A stretch of 64,000 nt of DNA from contig NC_019866.2 in the NCBI RefSeq assembly GCF_002234675.1, positions 22,596,802 to 22,660,801 of the forward strand, read 5' to 3'. The position numbers and the translations under genes were made by a program. Origin of the DNA: Oryzias latipes. Taxonomy: Eukaryota; Chordata; Actinopteri; Beloniformes; Adrianichthyidae. The notes beneath the pieces are model-generated. The model was not told the origin of the DNA, ran no database searches, and worked only from the letters and a program-made list of their open reading frames with translations. How positions within the stretch are numbered: the first letter of the stretch is position 1; each line of letters begins with the position of its first letter. Of the stretch, positions 49,887 through 61,127 are shown piece by piece.

Positions 49887-52296
49887 AAGAAACGACACTG
49901 GACAGACTCCAAATGGACTACATGTTGATGCACTTTGGGGAGCAGTTTGTGGATTTCTATCCAAGGTTGATCAACCAGTTACTGTTAAAGAAAAAAATGT
50001 GACTGAAACCAATTTTTAAGCTACAGAACTCAAGTATCGGATCTGGTCAGGAAGTGGCATTTTCAGAGAAGAACCTTCGAAGCTCGAATTTACATCAAAT
50101 ACTGAAGTATTAAAGATTTGCATAACAATTTATTCATGTTGTACAGATTAGACAAGAGTTAAAAGATGGACTCAAATAGTAAACCTCGTTATGGGTTTCT
50201 ACTATAACACTTTGATGTTTGAGCTAAGAGTGCTTTGAAGTTTAGCTAAATTGATAATAAAGCTAAAGCGCATGGTTGTATAAAATGAAAGGACTTTTGA
50301 CCACACTGCCAAATGTGCGTTTTTTGTTTAAAATGCTTAAATAATGTCAAATCTACAAGAATTTCCTTTGCTTGTTTTGTAGTAGCAGACATTTTCATAC
50401 CCTTTTTTTCAGTTACCTTATTTCTTTTCTAAACTAAAGCAGTTTGTACTAAATTGAATGTGCCAACAAGAATGATGTTCTTTTTTAATTTATTTTTTTA
50501 AACTTTACACAAAGTCAAGTCTATGTGGCAGAATTTTCCATTTATCAGCAAAACTAAGAGCTACTAGCAAAACACTAGCTTTTTTTTTAAACAAGCTACT
50601 AACAAATGATTGGCCTTTTAGCTTCGATTAGCTTATTTTGATGCTAATAACCAAATATTAACGAAACCAAAGCTAGGTCCAACACCAACATAACTAACAA
50701 ATCAAAATTTTAAGCAGTCGATGAATAAAGTTATTGTGTTGAATCCCTCACTGCTTTGAACAATGTGCTGGACCATGCTAAAATAAGCTAACAAGCTCCA
50801 TAACTGTCAACTCTCACCAAAGAAAGGACCGGTAATTTGAGTTACAGCTCTCGTTTTTATAGATCTCAGCAAAAGTCAACATCAAATGCTGACAAATACG
50901 TAATAACTATCTTATCAGTTTATATTTTTGATTTAAATTTCTGTGGAGACTAAAAAATTTTTACTTAAAACAATTGTTCAATGTTTTTGTATTTCAGAAA
51001 ATGAATAAAAACAAAAACATATTAGATTAGCTGATAATGATTAATATAAAACTTATTTTAATGCAAAGTAATTTTAAAAAAATAGCTTTGTTGTGAAATG
51101 TTGAGACACACATTAGATATGAATTTGTTGTTATGACAGGCTAATACAAACTGTTTTCTTATATTTTAGTTTTTGATCAAATCTAAATTCAATTCACTCA
51201 TAAACTGAAGTTGACTACCATATTAGACAGCTGATGCATTGTTCATTTAGGATAATAATAATAATAATAATATAGACAATCGTACACCTCACTTAAGATG
51301 AAATACCATTATTATTATTTTTAAAACAGCTTTTTTGTGTCCATGTTGGTATAAAATAACAGGTTCTATTCATGTCACTACAACAGTTTAAGACTAAACC
51401 AGTAATAAATCGATTTCCAAAATGCTTATTTTATAAGATTCTAAAGCTAAAGGTCGATATTACTGTAGACTCTGCAAAAAATAATAAAAAAAACACTTTA
51501 AAGGTGACATTAAGGTAACTGTACTCACAGATTAAGACTAAAAAAGCACAGCTGGGATCCTGTTACAATGCATAAAACACCTGCTTACTACACAACCTTT
51601 TTATGGTTTACAGTAACTAAATATGACTAATTTTGTAAATGACAGAAACAGCATTTTGTACACTTGTAAATATAATTGTTTGTGAACACGTTGAAGCACT
51701 GCACTACACAACACCAACCATGTAAGCCACAAAAACCACACAAACTGTGCAACTTTTCAAGCTTTGTTTTTTAAACTAACTGCCACACTAGATTTATTTT
51801 CTATTTGCTAAACTCATACTCTGGAGTGAAACTTTTATTGTTCTTTCAATAAAACAAACAAAATTTTTCTTATTTGTGGATTGATTTTGACAGCGAATAA
51901 TGCCTTAAAGTTGGAAATATCTTTATGTTTGCATTGACGCTCATAGATTAAAACGTGTCAACCTTTTAGGAGAGATTTAGAGAATTCGCACTCTATTGGG
52001 ATTTTCTCGTATGTTGGCCTCTAAGGAGATCCTGCTGGATCAGAAGGTAGCAGACATCTTTATTTGGATTTCTTCCTCATTTGAAAATAATGAATAAAAA
52101 TCAGCCACTGATGTGCGATTTTATACAAATGCAAATAAAAGACAGTAAAAAACAAATGTTATTGTGTATTTCTGTACCTTTTTTTAATTTCATTTTATAC
52201 AACATTTATGAGACAAACAATTTAGAAATTAAAACAAAAGAGGTCAATCTAAATTCTTTCTTTGCAACATAATCGTCCTTCATTGTTCCAAGTCTT
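49887..52296. other. epor 3' UTR and AT-rich spacer
   Basis: No exon recognised. AATAAA words at 50256-50261 and 51848-51853 are candidate epor poly(A) signals. A TTTATT at 52059-52064 is a candidate swsap1 signal on the other strand. The region has low GC and several short A/T runs. Confidence 0.5.
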
Positions 52297-54374
52297 TCAA
52301 ACCGAATTAAACTCTATGACTCCATCTGGGAGAATTAAAAGTCTCCACTCTTGGGTTGCATTGAGTTTCTCCTCTCCATCTTTCTCTAAAAAGGTGTCTG
52401 TGATTCCTCTTCCTGAAAGGTAGACGTGCCACACCTCCTGAACCGCAGCTGCTGCGGCTTCGTAGCCTCTGTCCTGGTCCAGGGTGCAGCGGACCTGGAA
52501 GTACCGATCGAGGACATCGAGGACAGGATCCGTGCCACAGAGGTCCTCGCCGTCCTTGGTGGCGTCCTCCTCTGACAGGTAAGAGGCGATCACGCGGCAG
52601 GGGGAGGAAGTTGACCCCCTCTGCTCCAGCACCTGCGTGAGGAAAGCTGCGGTGTCGCAGAGCAGCGCGGACAAGCGCGCAGCGGAAGACTGCTCTCCAG
52701 AGAAGCAGCCGGTGCTGCAGCCGCCTGCAGGCCCTCGCAGGAAGCTCTCCAGTCTGTCAACCACGATGAGGGAGGGGGGAGGGGGGGACTCGTGGAGGCT
52801 GGCGACCTGCAGGAGGAGCTGCTCTAGAGTCCGAGGGTAGAAAAACGTCGTTTTCTTGAGGGTTGAACAGACGAAATAGTTACATAAAGAAAACCGTTTT
52901 AAGCCATTTATGAATATTCTGGGAGAAAACACACGTTAAACTGTTTTCAAATGTTTTGTTAGAAAATTATAGGAATAAAGATGATGGCGATATGACCTTT
53001 TTAAAAGTGGAGGGATTTGATTTATATCCCTTGTGCTATCTTGTGGGGTCCATATGACCCCATCCTTACATTGAAGTGTTCTCCCTACCATGACAAAGGT
53101 GGAGAGGATTTCATGTAATCCATGGAAACCAGTGAAGATCACAAATCATTGAAGAAAAAAGGTTCAGCACACTGTCTAGTGGGTCTAGATGACCCCACTC
53201 CCAACGTTAACGTGCCTCACAAGGTGGGTAGGAAAAAAAAGTCCTCATGTTGTCTTTTTCCGTCATTTCCGCTGCGATTTATGCTATTGCTGTGGTTTAT
53301 GTCGTTGGGGTAATGCCGTTGCGTTGTTTCATTTGTATGCAGAGTGAGCCCTGTCGGCCACCGTACTTTGCCTCTGAACAGCAACTAGACACAGGATAAG
53401 AACAATATGAGTTGAAACTAATTAAAATAATCCACTCGGGCAATAGATGAAACCTTTGACCATCATTTTGCTGTCATCTTCCTTGTGGAGGAAAACTAAA
53501 GCTCTCTTTGTCTCTTGATTTAGTGTAATGTAGAAATAGAAAGTTAATTTTTACTCGTGTAAGATGATCCCAGTTTAAAATACTAAAAATAAATGACACA
53601 ACATAACCAAAAAATCTATTATTTATTTCAACCATTAGCATTTTTCTTCATAGAGCAACAATACAGGGATAAAAGGCTCCAGAGCCCCTATATCCAGTTT
53701 CTTTTGTTTAAGACGGTTACTTTTTTAGTTTTAATGCTTAAATTAACAGTGGCATGCAAAAATAACAACAAATACCCCAACAACTCCAATGGCATTTCCC
53801 GTCAAACCCTATTTAACCAAGATCTTAGAATAAAAGAACGGTTCAATAATAAATTACATTTAAAATTATTTTATTTCTAATAAATTTTATTTTTGTAGAA
53901 AATAATTACGTTTTTTTTTTGCTTAAACAAATAAATTGGTTTTATGCAAATTAGCTAGTGTAAAATAGAGCCATTTTTTTTATTAACACAAATGCTAATT
54001 TATTAAGCCTACATTAATATTTGCTTTTGAGCGTCTTCTAAATAAACACTTTTAGAGGATATTAATTAAGCTCAGAGCGCAACCGAGGTGCTGTTTACCT
54101 TCAGCCCCTCTGGACGGAGGCTGGGAACCCCCCTCCGCAGCGTTTCTGGAAGGCTCTGGATCTGTGTCTGGGTGAAGAACGCCACTCTGATGCCCATCTC
54201 GGACGCTGCGGTGATGGCGGCCAACAGTAGCAGGGAGCTGCTGACGCCGCGGTCCCCGACCAAAAGGACGCTAGAGCCCGCCGCAGACGGCGGACTTTCT
54301 GCGGATGCCGGCTCCTTCTGCGGCTTTGTTTGGGACATGAAAGTCCTAAACACTAACGACAGAATATCCGTCAT
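52297..54374 (-). CDS. swsap1: SWIM-domain-associated recombination protein (SWSAP1-like ATPase), two exons
   Basis: Partner of SWS1/ZSWIM7 in the Shu complex, which supports RAD51 in homologous recombination. Exon 1 is 54099-54374 and exon 2 is 52297-52854 (- strand); they join in phase 0 to 277 residues, or 265 if Met at 54338 (MSQTKPQK) is used; human is 229. The RecA-like core has LLVGDRGVSSSLLLLAA at about 37-53 and the Walker B LIVVD ending at Asp125, then ARLSALLCDTAAFLTQVL and VLDVLDRYF. The human Walker A reads GTPGSGKT, but here the same position is GDRGVSSS, so the lysine is absent. The 1.24-kb intron contains a piggyBac-like element. The gene is head to head with znf653 and convergent with epor. 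Confidence 0.85.
53028..53224 (+). mobile_element. piggyBac-like miniature element, copy 7, right end missing
   Basis: Begins CCCTTGTGCTATCTTGTGG and keeps the interior as in 7729-7923, but stops after GTGCCTCACAAGG, so the right GATAGCACAAGGG terminus is lost. Lies in the swsap1 intron. The rest of this intron (53225-54098) is AT-rich without visible features. Confidence 0.75.
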
Positions 54375-54696
54375 ATTAAGTTTACAGTGTGAACCTCCTG
54401 TCAAGAACAGAAGAGTTTCCCGCGTTTGTTTATATGTTTGCAGAGTACAGTCCGAAGGGAAACACGTTTATACGCTGCAACGTTCCTCCTCAGTTTTCGG
54501 ACGAACTTATGACCTTCTTTATCAACATATTTTACTTGATAAATTTTCGATTATTAAACGAATAAATTTTACCATGCTTACTATCTGATAAGATGAGGTA
54601 GAGGAAACGCAGAAAAATCCCTTTAATCGGGAGACTTCCGGTGAGATTCATCACAACTTCCGGTGTCCCATTGCTACATCAGCTGTGAACGGCAAG
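54375..54696. promoter_or_regulatory. Bidirectional swsap1/znf653 promoter
   Basis: The 322 bp between the two divergent starts contain two exact ETS sites ACTTCCGG at 54634-54641 and 54656-54663, 22 bp apart. CAAGATGGCG overlaps the znf653 ATG (54694-54703), matching the YY1 motif often found at start codons of TATA-less genes. Both features are typical of housekeeping bidirectional promoters. The 54375-54600 part is AT-rich. Confidence 0.65.
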
Positions 54697-57600
54697 ATGG
54701 CGAGTTGTCTGGCCGAAGCTCCCCCGGACGCGATCCTCGCCGGGGGGGAGAGTGGTTCGAGGCGCTGCAGGGGACGCCCGAGGCTGACGGACTCCGACCG
54801 GGCACAGAGGCGCCTGGAATCCCGGAAGAAGTACGACGTCAGGAGGGTTTACCTGGGAGAGTCTCATAAGCTGTGGACCGAGCTGCGCAGACGCACCAGC
54901 CTGAGTGATGCCGGGCTGGCCGAGTACCTGATCCTGCTGGACTCCACCTACGGAGATCAGAACCAGCAGAAACACTGCAGGTAGACTCGTTTGATCAGAT
55001 GTGTGGAGAAGAGCTTTGAATTATGTTTTTGTAGTTCAAACTACACGGAAGCAGAAAAAATGGACACATAACTGTCATTTAAAAAAGAAAGCAGTTTTCA
55101 AACTGTTTTTTTAAGGAGATTTATATGTGAAATAAAGACCCACTCCAATAAAAGTGGTCCAATGAAGTTTTTGTCGTCTTTTTTCTCATGATGGAGAGCA
55201 TATATAAGGAAAATTAAGCTCAAAATTACACTTCTGAGTAGTTCTGTATCCAAATTGGGATATTCATTGGGAATAAGGAGCAGACAAAAAAATGCTGTTT
55301 AAAAAAAAAAAAAGATTGTTTGTGACGTTGAAAATACGCTGGGTTCCTGCTCCGCTCCATTCTGATGCATCCACTTGTAGACAACTAGATCCACGAACGT
55401 ATTTGTTTTCCTGCTGTAATCTGAATCAAAACTGTACGGCCGGATAGCTACGATTTGGCTCGCCGTTTTTGTTACACCGGTAAGGTGGGGTTGGGGGTGT
55501 GAGGGGCTGTAAGCTAGAGGGAGTGTGTACACAGATGGACGATGGGGAGTGGAGGTGGGCTTACTCCAAGCCATCAGTCACACCCACAACTCAAGAGGGT
55601 GAATTTCTGCTGAACTCCTGCCGCTTTGCAGAAACTATGTTCTAGAAAACAACAGTTTTTTGATTTTGGCTAAAAATGGAATAATAATAATTAAAAGACC
55701 ACTTGGAAGGCTTTGAAAATAGACCAATTGATCTGAGTGGGACTTCAATTACATTTTTTTAATTTTCTGAGCGTCCAAACTTGTGGTCCTCCCCCGTTTA
55801 TTTGACCTGCTCTGCCTCTTTTATTTATAGACAAAGAAATAAAACACATTCAAGGATAAGCAGTGAATCTTACATCTATTTGATTCAATGGGATTTCATG
55901 GTATGATAAAGGTTAAATAAATATATAAAATGAATCATTTAAATCAAATTGATTCCATATATTTATGCTAAAAAAAAATTAATATTTTTTTGGAGAGTTA
56001 TGATGACTCTTATAGAAATTGATTAATAAAAATGTTAACATTGACTGTAGAGTTCTCCATATTCATCCACAGGTGAGAGTTTTCTTATTTTTTTACATTT
56101 AATGTTATGTTTTAATAGTATAAAGTGCCCATAGGTTAAATAATACCCCATCTAAAACCTGATCTAATGTGACTTCAGTCTGTTTATACCTGGTAGTGTT
56201 TCTGATGGTGTCTAATACGTATTTTGTGTTTTTAATGCTATCTAGTGCTTTAGGACAACAATAAAAATGTCACACGGATGGAACGGCTTTGTTCGTTTGA
56301 ATAAAGTTTGGCAGTTTTAACATTGATTTGATGCAGACTGTCTTCTCTGGATTACAGGAAGAAGAGTGAAGCAGAGGTTTCAGGACGAGGGAAGAAAGGT
56401 GGGTGCTGCCTGAAATGCTTTTCCAAATGAGCTGATAGTTTATTATCTAATAAAATCAATGAAGTCTTTTTCCATCAAACAGCTCTGAGAGCAGAAATCA
56501 TGTTGAAGCGCCACTCCCATCATCTTTTGATCCATTTTTGAGGCGTTCCCAGTGGTCTTTCAACTATATTTGTCATTTTTTGGTCAACATTTTTAAAAAA
56601 CTTGTGTCATTTATTCTAGGCGAAATTGGCCTTTGAGTTTTGGCCGGGACCTTTAGCACGAAGTAACCCCGCCCCCTTTAAAAGCTCTGAGCCATTGTAT
56701 TTTCTATGTCAGAAATAAGCTCTTTCTCAAACGGCCTAACGTCGTTTGCTCCTGATTCACAATGATTTGAATAAAGAAAGGATCAGAATTGCAGTTTGAA
56801 GTTTAATGTTCATCATAAATGTCCTCCATCATCAGAAAAATGCAACAAGAAGATGTAACAAACCTCCCAAAACACCATTTTCATCAGAGTGGGTCTTTAA
56901 AAAGATGATTTTCATCATCACAGATTTTTTTTTTTCAATTTTTACATTAAAAAAGCTCGACAACAGGAAGTTGTTTGTAATGTATCTGAAAACCGATAAA
57001 AGTACCACTTCTGCGGTCACCGGGGCGGATTTTTGTTTGCCAGGCAGGAAGCCGGCCGTGTCGCGCCTCAGCAGTCTGGTGAGGTGGTACCAGGTCCACT
57101 CGCAGTCGTGCCGTCACGAACCGCAGCTCACAGCCCTGGAGGTCCGGCCCAGCTGCTCCGCCACAGCTGTGTGGCGATGTGACGCCGACCACTCGTTCGT
57201 GCAGTATCTCTTCTCGCCACCGAGGGAGGCCAGCGACTCCGAAGAGGAAGGTGGCAGCGATGGAGAGGAGATGCTGGAGGAAGATTCGGCGGAACAGAGG
57301 AACGAGAAATCTGACGAGGAACTTAGAGGTGCGGACGTGTCATCCTTTCTTTAAATGGTTGTTTTTTTCCCACATTTGTTTTACTTTCAGTGCATTTCCT
57401 TTTAATATTAAACTTCTTCTTCTTCATTTGCAGAAACAAATATTTGTGAGGAGTCGGCTGCGAGGCGGACAGAAGAGGCTGCGGCTTTAGAAAGGCAGCC
57501 CAGCCCCGAGGCGTCCTTCGGGGACCCCGCGCTGACAGAGCGGCCTGTGTGGGGGACGGCGGCGCCGCCCTCCTACCCGTCGGAGGAGGCGAAGGATTGG

Positions 57601-60600
57601 AGGCGAAGCACAGAGGAGCTTAAAGTTGATGAAGAGGAAATCAGAAGTGCTGAGTGTGATTACGTCCCGGTTCCAGCGTCCGTCATGGATGAGTTTAAGG
57701 GAAGCGGAGACTCGGAGCTGCCGCAGGCCCTGAATGACTCGGCCCCTCTGGATGCTCTGCTGGAGCTGTCGCCCCCCCTGCAGGGCCAAGAGCAGACGGG
57801 GTTCCTGGAGAGTCAGACTCTGCAGGCTGCGGTGAGCAGCTGTGACATTCCGGACCAGAGGACTGCTTCTGAGACCCCTCAGGTGCACGAGCGGCTCACA
57901 AAAAAGAAGCGCCCAGAGGTTAAAGGTCATTTGCTTTACTGTGTTTTCCTGGTTTCCTTCAGCTGATCATCATCACCGGCCCCAGCTACGAGGCCCTGGC
58001 TTCAGAGGGAATCCAGCTAAACGTGAGCAGCGGAAACATGGAGGAAGTCACCTGCACGGTCATCGGAAGTGTCTCCTACAACCAGGTGTGCACGCCTGAG
58101 CTGAAAATCCAAGGTGCAGATGAGGAAGACTCTGAAGAAGGTGAGCTGTGTTTACAACCACAACAACGTCGACTTCTTTCTTTAATTATTTCCAGACCTG
58201 CATACTCTACTTTGAAGTGCATATCTTTGTGTTGGAAACATTTCCACACCCACTCATGATCCTGTTTTGATCTGTTTTCAAAGCGTTCCCAGTGGTCTGT
58301 CGCTGACGGTTCTGCCGTTTTGAACCAAAATCCTGTTTTTTTCTAGGGCATAGTTTCTGCAGAGCGGCAGGAGGCCATAAGAAATTTGTCTGTTGGCGGG
58401 AAGCAACCCCGCCCCCACTTCCCCTCCCGTTGCTGAGAGTTCTGAGCAGGCGTATTTTCCCAGCGTATTTTCTACGTCACAAATACAATCTTTTTCAAAG
58501 AGCATTTTTTCGTCTGCTCCTGATTCCTACCCAATACAATAACATAATCATAGAACGCAATAATCATCTGGCAGCCATGGGCGTACATGCATATAAGAGG
58601 ATTGAGAGTTTGCCTGTATATTTTGTATTTATTTGATTTTATGGTGCTGCTACTACAACCGAATTCCCCTACGGGGTTTAATAAAGTTTACCTTAATCTT
58701 AACACTTTACAATAACTTACAGTATAATAGATAACTTTTGCCCATTTTTGCCTGTACTGTTTATAAATATTTAGATTAAATTATTCTTTATTCTTTTTTT
58801 CTTTTATGATTACAATGCTACTGTAACACACAAATTTCCCACGTCTGGGATCAATAAAGTATTTCTGATTCTGATTCACTATTTGAAAACAGAAATACTC
58901 CTAATTTTCTTTATTTACGTCCTCCAATATGAGAACATTTTAAAAACTCCCAAAAAAGAATTTGTCATCAAAATGGCTCTTTAAGTAGAACTTTTTATTT
59001 TCTTAATTGTGTCAAACCTTTTTTTTTTTCTTTTTCAATTATTTTTTGCACTTTGCTCCAGCTGCACGGTGGCGCAGTGGTTAGCGCTCTTGCCTCACAG
59101 CAAGAAGGCCCCTGGGTTCAAGTCCCGGCTGGGGGACATGAAAAACAACATCAAAGGGGGACCTTTCTGTGTGGAGTTTGCATGTTCTCCCCCTGCATGA
59201 GTGGGTTCTCTCCGGGGTCTCCGGCTTCCTCCCACCGTCCAAAAACATGCTTCATAGGTTAATTGGTAACTCTAAAATTGCCAATTAACCTGTGTGAGAG
59301 TGAATGGGTGTGTGTTTGTGGACATTCTACCCTGTGACAGACTGGCGACCTGTCCAGGGCATCCCCTGCCTTCGCCCACAAGTGGCCGGGATAGGCTCCG
59401 GCAACCCCGTGACCCCGCAAGGGAAAAACGGTCAAGAAAATGAATGAATGAAAAAAATGACTTTTCTACGGAGCCCCTAAAGGGCCATTGCAGAAAATAA
59501 AATAATTGAAGTAACAAAAAAAAATTGTAAGTAAAAAAAAAAAAAAACAACTAACTGAGGGGGGGTACTAATTGGTGTGCACCCATTAGTTCTTTTTTTG
59601 TTTTTTTCCTACTTCAGATTTTTGTTTTTACTTCAATTTTTTTTTCTTCAATGGCCCTTTAGGGGCTCCGTACTTTACAGTTCACTTATCTAACAAAAAT
59701 ATCCAAGCAGAAATCCAATTATTTCAGATTTTTTTCTTGACTGCTAATACTTTCATCTCATGTACAACAGACCTCAATATATATATATATTATATAAATA
59801 TATCATAACTAATATTTCAAACATTCTCCTTCTGTTCATAAAAACATTCGCCTAGATGTGGAAAATACCAGACTTTCATGGATCTGCTTCGCCTGAAGAA
59901 AATGGTTCAAACTTGATAAGGAAATGCTTTTTGGTTCTGTCTAGCTTTCAGAGACGAACGGCTGCCGCCTCCGGCTGGGAGCCCTTCAGAGCTGAGTCGG
60001 GATAGAGATCTGCAGAAGTGCATGAGCAGGTTTGTGGGCCAACGTCGTCCCATTTCAGATCAACGTGAGGCTGAGATTTGAGGCCGTCTTCCTCCTCAGT
60101 GGCAGGTCCAAAAGAAGCCGCCGCGGCCCAGTTGTGGAGCCCGACGGCATGCTGAAGATGTTCCACTGTCCTTATGAGGGGTGCAGTCAGGTGTACGTCG
60201 CCGTCAGCAGCTTCCAGGTGACCCCTTCTCACTGACCCTCCCCCCCTGTTTTACCTCTTCTGCTGCTTTTGAGGGGGATTTAACAAACTGTTTCCTTGTA
60301 GAATCACGTGAATCTAGTCCACAGGAAAGGCAGGACCAAGGTCTGTCCACACCCCGGCTGTGGGAAGAAGTTCTACCTGTCCAACCACCTGCACCGGCAC
60401 ATGATCATCCACTCAGGTGGGTTCAGGGGAGACCAGCGATTTTCTTTGTTTTTGTTTTTTTAAAGCTTAGTTCAGAAAAAAACAATTTTAGTCAATTATT
60501 ATTTCAAAAACATAGAAGCAATGTTTCGTTTTTTTGCGTAAACCACATTTGCACCCTTTCAGACAGTTCTTAAACCTGAATTCAGAACCTTTACCAATAG

Positions 60601-61127
60601 TGAGCATTTGAGAAATAATCCAAACACCAAAATGTACGACATCAGACGTCTGGAGAAACAGCTCTGTAGCCGGCCTCGTGTTAGAAGTTCCAGCTCATTT
60701 ATTGGATTTCTCTGATGACTATCAGCCCGTCTGTAGAGGTAAACGGGTGTTTTCCTGCAGGGGTTCGAGATTTCATCTGTGAGACGTGCGGGAAGTCCTT
60801 CAAGCGAAAGAATCATCTGGAAGTTCACCGGCGCACCCACACAGGAGAAACTCCGCTGCAGTGAGTCGCCGCTCGTGCGTCGCTGTTGTGCATGTTTTCT
60901 GGCGTTCCCTGCATATCAGTCATGATCCTGTTTCCCACCGACACCCCAGGTGTGAGATCTGCGGCTATCAGTGTCGGCAGCGCGCGTCGCTGAACTGGCA
61001 CATGAAGAAGCACACGCCGGAGGCGCACTACAACTTCACCTGCGAGTTCTGCGACAAGCGCTTTGAGAAGCTGGACAGTGTCAAGTTCCACAAGCTGAAG
61101 AGCCATCCAGAGCGGCAGGAGACATGA
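54697..61127 (+). CDS. znf653: Zinc finger protein 653, ten exons
   Basis: Nuclear C2H2 protein; human ZNF653 is described as a transcriptional co-repressor of SF-1 (NR5A1). Exons 54697-54980, 56358-56398, 57044-57328, 57434-57882, 57963-58140, 59945-60029, 60100-60217, 60302-60416, 60761-60860 and 60950-61127 join in frame to 610 residues (human 615). The N-terminus has an AT-hook-like RGRPRLTDSDRA (25-36) and ESRKKYDVRRVYLGE. Exon 3 encodes LVRWYQVHSQSCRHEP and TAVWRCDADHSFVQYL, matching the human WYEDHKHRCPYEP region. Five C2H2 fingers follow from about residue 464: CPYEGC, CPHPGC, CETC, CEIC and CEFC. The fingers are nearly identical to human while the acidic middle is divergent. The exon 4 donor was set at CAG|GTGCAC because LIIITG then follows directly, as VIIIAG does in human; other donors are possible. 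Confidence 0.93.
55134..55745 (-). mobile_element. Family B repeat, full-length inverted copy (znf653 intron 1)
   Basis: 612 bp from AAAGACCCACTCCAAT to GATCTGAGTGGGACTT. The reverse strand at about 55390-55480 reads KTASQIVAIRPYSFDSD without a stop, the same peptide as at 40.9 and 34.4 kb. Uninterrupted by other insertions. Confidence 0.8.
56505..56898 (+). mobile_element. Family B repeat, internally deleted copy (znf653 intron 2)
   Basis: Both termini are present (AAGCGCCACTCCCATCATC and CATCAGAGTGGGTCTTT), but about 200 bp of the middle, including the peptide segment, is missing. Confidence 0.75.
58245..58985 (+). mobile_element. Family B repeat with nested retroposon tails (znf653 intron 5)
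   Basis: The left part matches family B through TTTCTGCAGAGCGGCAG and CGTCTGCTCCTGATTC. At about 58535-58885 unrelated sequence contains two retroposon-like tails, CCCCTACGGGGTTTAATAAAG and CGTCTGGGATCAATAAAGT with TTCTGATTCTGATT. Family B homology then returns to CATCAAAATGGCTCTTT. Confidence 0.6.
59061..59455 (+). mobile_element. tRNA-derived SINE (znf653 intron 5)
   Basis: The best-preserved copy of the family: A box GGTGGCGCAGTGGTTAGC, B box GGTTCAAGTCCC, the common body, the GACAGACTGGCGACCTGTCC segment and a GAATGAATGA tail. Target duplications were not clear. Confidence 0.85.
59467..59672. mobile_element. Foldback element with inverted ends (znf653 intron 5)
   Basis: 206 bp whose left arm TACGGAGCCCCTAAAGGGCC, continuing to about 59510, is the reverse complement of the right arm ending GGCCCTTTAGGGGCTCCGTA. 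The arms continue through the T/A-rich TACTTCAATT segments, so a single strand would fold into a long hairpin. It sits 11 bp after the SINE. Confidence 0.8.

Noticed and set aside
52855-52932. Upstream extension of swsap1 exon 2 as a separate small gene start
   Set aside because: It is intron sequence read in frame; the splice acceptor at about 52855 joins exon 1 in phase and restores the family order.
57883-57962. znf653 exon 4 extended to the GAG|GTTAAA donor or cut at GCG|GTGAGC
   Set aside because: The first would leave an intron of only about 42 bp; the second would remove a segment that aligns with the human protein. CAG|GTGCAC gives an 80-bp intron and the best match.
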